A program made the position numbers and the translations under genes. Shown piece after piece: positions 62,311-64,000 of a stretch of DNA of 64,000 nt; the stretch's first letter is position 1; every line of letters begins with the position of its first letter. Source of the stretch: Orrella dioscoreae. GTDB taxonomy: Bacteria > Pseudomonadota > Gammaproteobacteria > Burkholderiales > Burkholderiaceae_B. The stretch lies in the NCBI RefSeq assembly GCF_900089455.2, contig NZ_LT907988.1:4588001-4652000 (forward strand). Direction: 5' to 3'. The notes beneath the pieces are model-generated. The model made no database searches, was not told the DNA's origin, and worked only from the letters and a program-made list of their open reading frames with translations.

Positions 62311-63402
62311 TCAGCCCTGGGCAACACGCTCGGCGATGGCCTTGCCCATCTCCGTGGTCGAGGCCTGCCCGCCCAGGTCGCGCGTGCGCGGCCCTTGGAC
62401 GATGGCGGCCTCGATGGCCTGCACGATGGCGTCATGCGCCGCGCGGCCCGCGCCCTGGCTTTCGGTCAGGAAGTCCAGCATCAGCGCGGCCGACCAGATC
62501 ATGGCGACCGGATTGGCGATGTTCTGGCCGTGGATGTCGGGGGCAGACCCGTGCACCGGCTCGAACAGCGAGGGAAACTTGCGGTCGGGGTTCAGGTTGG
62601 CGGAAGGCGCCAGGCCGATGGTGCCGGTCGTGGCGGGTCCCAGGTCGGACAGGATGTCGCCGAACAGGTTGGAAGCCACCACCACGTCGAAGCGATCGGG
62701 CTGCAGCACGAAGCGCGCGCTCAGGATGTCGATGTGCTGCTTGTCCACCGACACGTCCGGATAGTCCTGGCCCACGGCCTCGGCGCGCTTGTCCCACCAC
62801 GGCATGCTGATGGCGATGCCGTTGGACTTCGTGGCCACCGTCAGGCGCTTGCGGCGGCTGCGATTGGCCAGCTCATAGGCATACTTCAGCACGCGGTCGG
62901 CGCCATGGCGCGAATAGACCGACTCCTGGATCACGATCTCGCGGTCCGTGCCTTCATACATGATGCCGCCCAGCGAGGTGTACTCGCCCTCGGTGTTCTC
63001 GCGCACCACCAGGTAGTCGATGTCGCCAGGCTTGCGGCCGGCAAGCGGGCACGGCACGCCGTCGAAGAGGCGCACGGGGCGCAGGTTGATGTACTGGTCG
63101 AACTCGCGGCGGAACTTCAGGAGCGAGCCCCACAGCGACACATGGTCGGGCACCGTGGCGGGCCAGCCCACCGCGCCGAAGAAGATCGCGTCCACGCCCT
63201 GCAGCTGCTGCTTCCAGTCGTCGGGCATCATCTGGCCGTGGGCGGCGTAGTAATCGCAGCTGGCCCACTCGATCTCGACGATGTCCAGGCCGATGCCGTA
63301 GCGGCGCGCGGCGGCGTCCAGCACGCGCAGCCCTTCCGGCATGACCTCCTTGCCGATACCGTCACCTGCGATGGCTGCAATGCGGAATGTCTTCTTGCTC
63401 AT
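62311..63402 (-). CDS. Isocitrate/isopropylmalate-fold dehydrogenase, tartrate dehydrogenase-like
   Basis: 363 residues from ATG 63402. Decarboxylating beta-hydroxyacid dehydrogenase fold: AIAGDGIGKEVMPEGLRVL, metal/substrate Arg cluster FRREFDQYINLRPVR, YLVVRENTEGEYTSLGG, and NLFGDILSDLGPATTGTIGLAPSANL (partly quoted) with HGSAPDIHGQNIANP. The ENTEGEY and PDIHG details match the TtuC tartrate dehydrogenase/D-malate dehydrogenase branch rather than LeuB. With the aldehyde dehydrogenase it may metabolise a C4 hydroxydicarboxylate. Confidence 0.92.
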   Translation of the reverse strand: MSKKTFRIAAIAGDGIGKEVMPEGLRVLDAAARRYGIGLDIVEIEWASCDYYAAHGQMMPDDWKQQLQGVDAIFFGAVGWPATVPDHVSLWGSLLKFRREFDQYINLRPVRLFDGVPCPLAGRKPGDIDYLVVRENTEGEYTSLGGIMYEGTDREIVIQESVYSRHGADRVLKYAYELANRSRRKRLTVATKSNGIAISMPWWDKRAEAVGQDYPDVSVDKQHIDILSARFVLQPDRFDVVVASNLFGDILSDLGPATTGTIGLAPSANLNPDRKFPSLFEPVHGSAPDIHGQNIANPVAMIWSAALMLDFLTESQGAGRAAHDAIVQAIEAAIVQGPRTRDLGGQASTTEMGKAIAERVAQG

Positions 63403-63774
63403 GGCGTCCTGGGGAAGTAGAAAAAGGGGCCGCGGCACGGGGCCAGGTTGGCGGGCAGCGCGCGCGGGTCTTCGATTCTAGTGCCGCACCCCCTGCCCCG
63501 CGCCCCCCAACCAAGGGTATTCCCCGAGCAAATTGGTGGCTGACGGCCGCCTTGGCGCGCTTGCGCACGGGTGCCAAATCCAGCCCCGCGCCGGGCGGAC
63601 AAGCGCGCGGTCCGCGTTTGCGCTAACCTTTTGCCCTTCGTGGCCCGCCCGGCCTGCCCCGGCACGGGCCGCGGTGCGTTTTCCGCCGGCGGTTCTGCCC
63701 CGGCCCATTGCCCGCCCTGCATTGGGCGCGGCCACGCAACCGTCCGACTTCCTTCACTTCCCTCTTTCGACACC
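63403..63774. other. 372-nt divergent intergenic region
   Basis: It separates the tartrate-dehydrogenase-like gene (minus) from the amino-acid-binding lipoprotein gene (plus), so it must hold both promoters. It stays GC-rich throughout; I saw no convincing -10/-35 pair, operator dyad, RNA gene or small frame with a ribosome site. Confidence 0.6.
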
Positions 63775-64000
63775 ATGAAGACTTTGACCGCCGTCCTGGC
63801 CCTGTCCGCCTCCGTCCTGCTCGCCGCCTGCGGCAAGGGCGAGGACGCGCCGCAAGCCGCCGCACCCGCGCCGGCCGTGCCTGCCAAGATCGTCGTCGGC
63901 CTGGACGACAACTTCCCGCCCATGGGCTTTCGCGACGAGAAGAACGAGCTGGTCGGTTTCGACATCGACATGGCCCGTGAAGCCGCCAAGCGCCTGGGCA
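63775..64000 (+). CDS. Polar amino acid ABC binding lipoprotein (5' part, cut by window edge)
   Basis: 75 codons are visible from ATG 63775. Lipoprotein signal (TLTAVLALSASVLLAACGKG) with Cys at the lipobox, an Ala/Pro linker, then the start of an SBP_bac_3 domain: KIVVGLDDNFPPMGFRDE, then LVGFDIDMAREAAKRLG. That fold binds polar or basic amino acids, usually with a permease and ATPase downstream; those lie beyond the window. Confidence 0.88.
   Translation, partial: MKTLTAVLALSASVLLAACGKGEDAPQAAAPAPAVPAKIVVGLDDNFPPMGFRDEKNELVGFDIDMAREAAKRLG

Overview
This is a GC-rich window in which nearly every base is coding. The gene content points to a beta-proteobacterium of the order Burkholderiales, most likely family Alcaligenaceae (Bordetella/Achromobacter-like). 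The reasons are three TctC/Bug solute receptors, many small catabolic operons each with its own GntR or LysR regulator, a FecI-FecR-TonB receptor set, and a housekeeping block ordered mltA-ubiH-like-dsbC-like next to apaG, rpe, gph and trpE. The species assignment is inference; no rRNA, tRNA, CRISPR array, insertion sequence or prophage was seen.

Layout. (1) 1-9694: a branched-chain-type ABC uptake system (LivM-LivG fusion, LivH, binding protein) diverges from a small catabolic operon (SnoaL-like protein, PuuE-like deacetylase, amidase, GntR regulator). Two GTCGAC-centred palindromes lie between them. A Bug receptor and a MetE-like zinc methyltransferase follow. (2) 9902-12449: a BAAT/acyl-CoA thioesterase-type hydrolase with a strong terminator, then an isolated, less GC-rich DUF1016/PDDEXK nuclease gene that carries a perfect 31-bp palindrome. 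(3) 23686 down to 12505: one long minus-strand operon with two ATPase/permease pairs, three NMT1-type binding proteins, an acyl-CoA ligase, a hotdog thioesterase, a VOC protein, a quinone-oxidoreductase-type dehydrogenase and a class II aldolase. This looks like uptake and CoA-dependent breakdown of an unidentified acid. (4) 23863-28019: an RraA/HMG-aldolase-like enzyme, a Bug receptor and an FMN 2-hydroxyacid dehydrogenase, with a divergent LysR regulator.

(5) 28028-35422: a GntR repressor diverges from a six-gene operon: CoA transferase, crotonase-fold protein, enolase-superfamily protein and a complete TctC-TctB-TctA transporter. The promoter is readable and its -35 box is covered by a palindrome. 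The crotonase and enolase proteins keep their folds but appear to lack textbook catalytic residues, so the pathway is the best candidate here for undescribed chemistry. (6) 35474-44880: DedA-rhodanese fusion, pirin with a divergent LysR regulator, an iron-starvation cassette (sigma factor, FecR, TonB receptor) behind a near-ideal Fur box, an AI-2E-family permease, a 2-hydroxyacid dehydrogenase and a Pmp3-family peptide.

(7) 44965-52011: the conserved core block, ending in a trp leader peptide, attenuator and trpE. trpE is not followed by trpG here; instead come a GC-rich intergenic repeat and (8) an iron-linked PepSY/DUF3649/DUF3325 membrane cluster (52105-54814) with a probable Fur site. (9) 55007-64000: GMC oxidoreductase, two DUF202 membrane proteins, an iron alcohol dehydrogenase, a GNAT acetyltransferase, a TauE/SafE permease, a SAM methyltransferase, an aldehyde dehydrogenase plus tartrate-dehydrogenase-type enzyme operon, and the start of a polar amino acid binding lipoprotein cut by the window edge.
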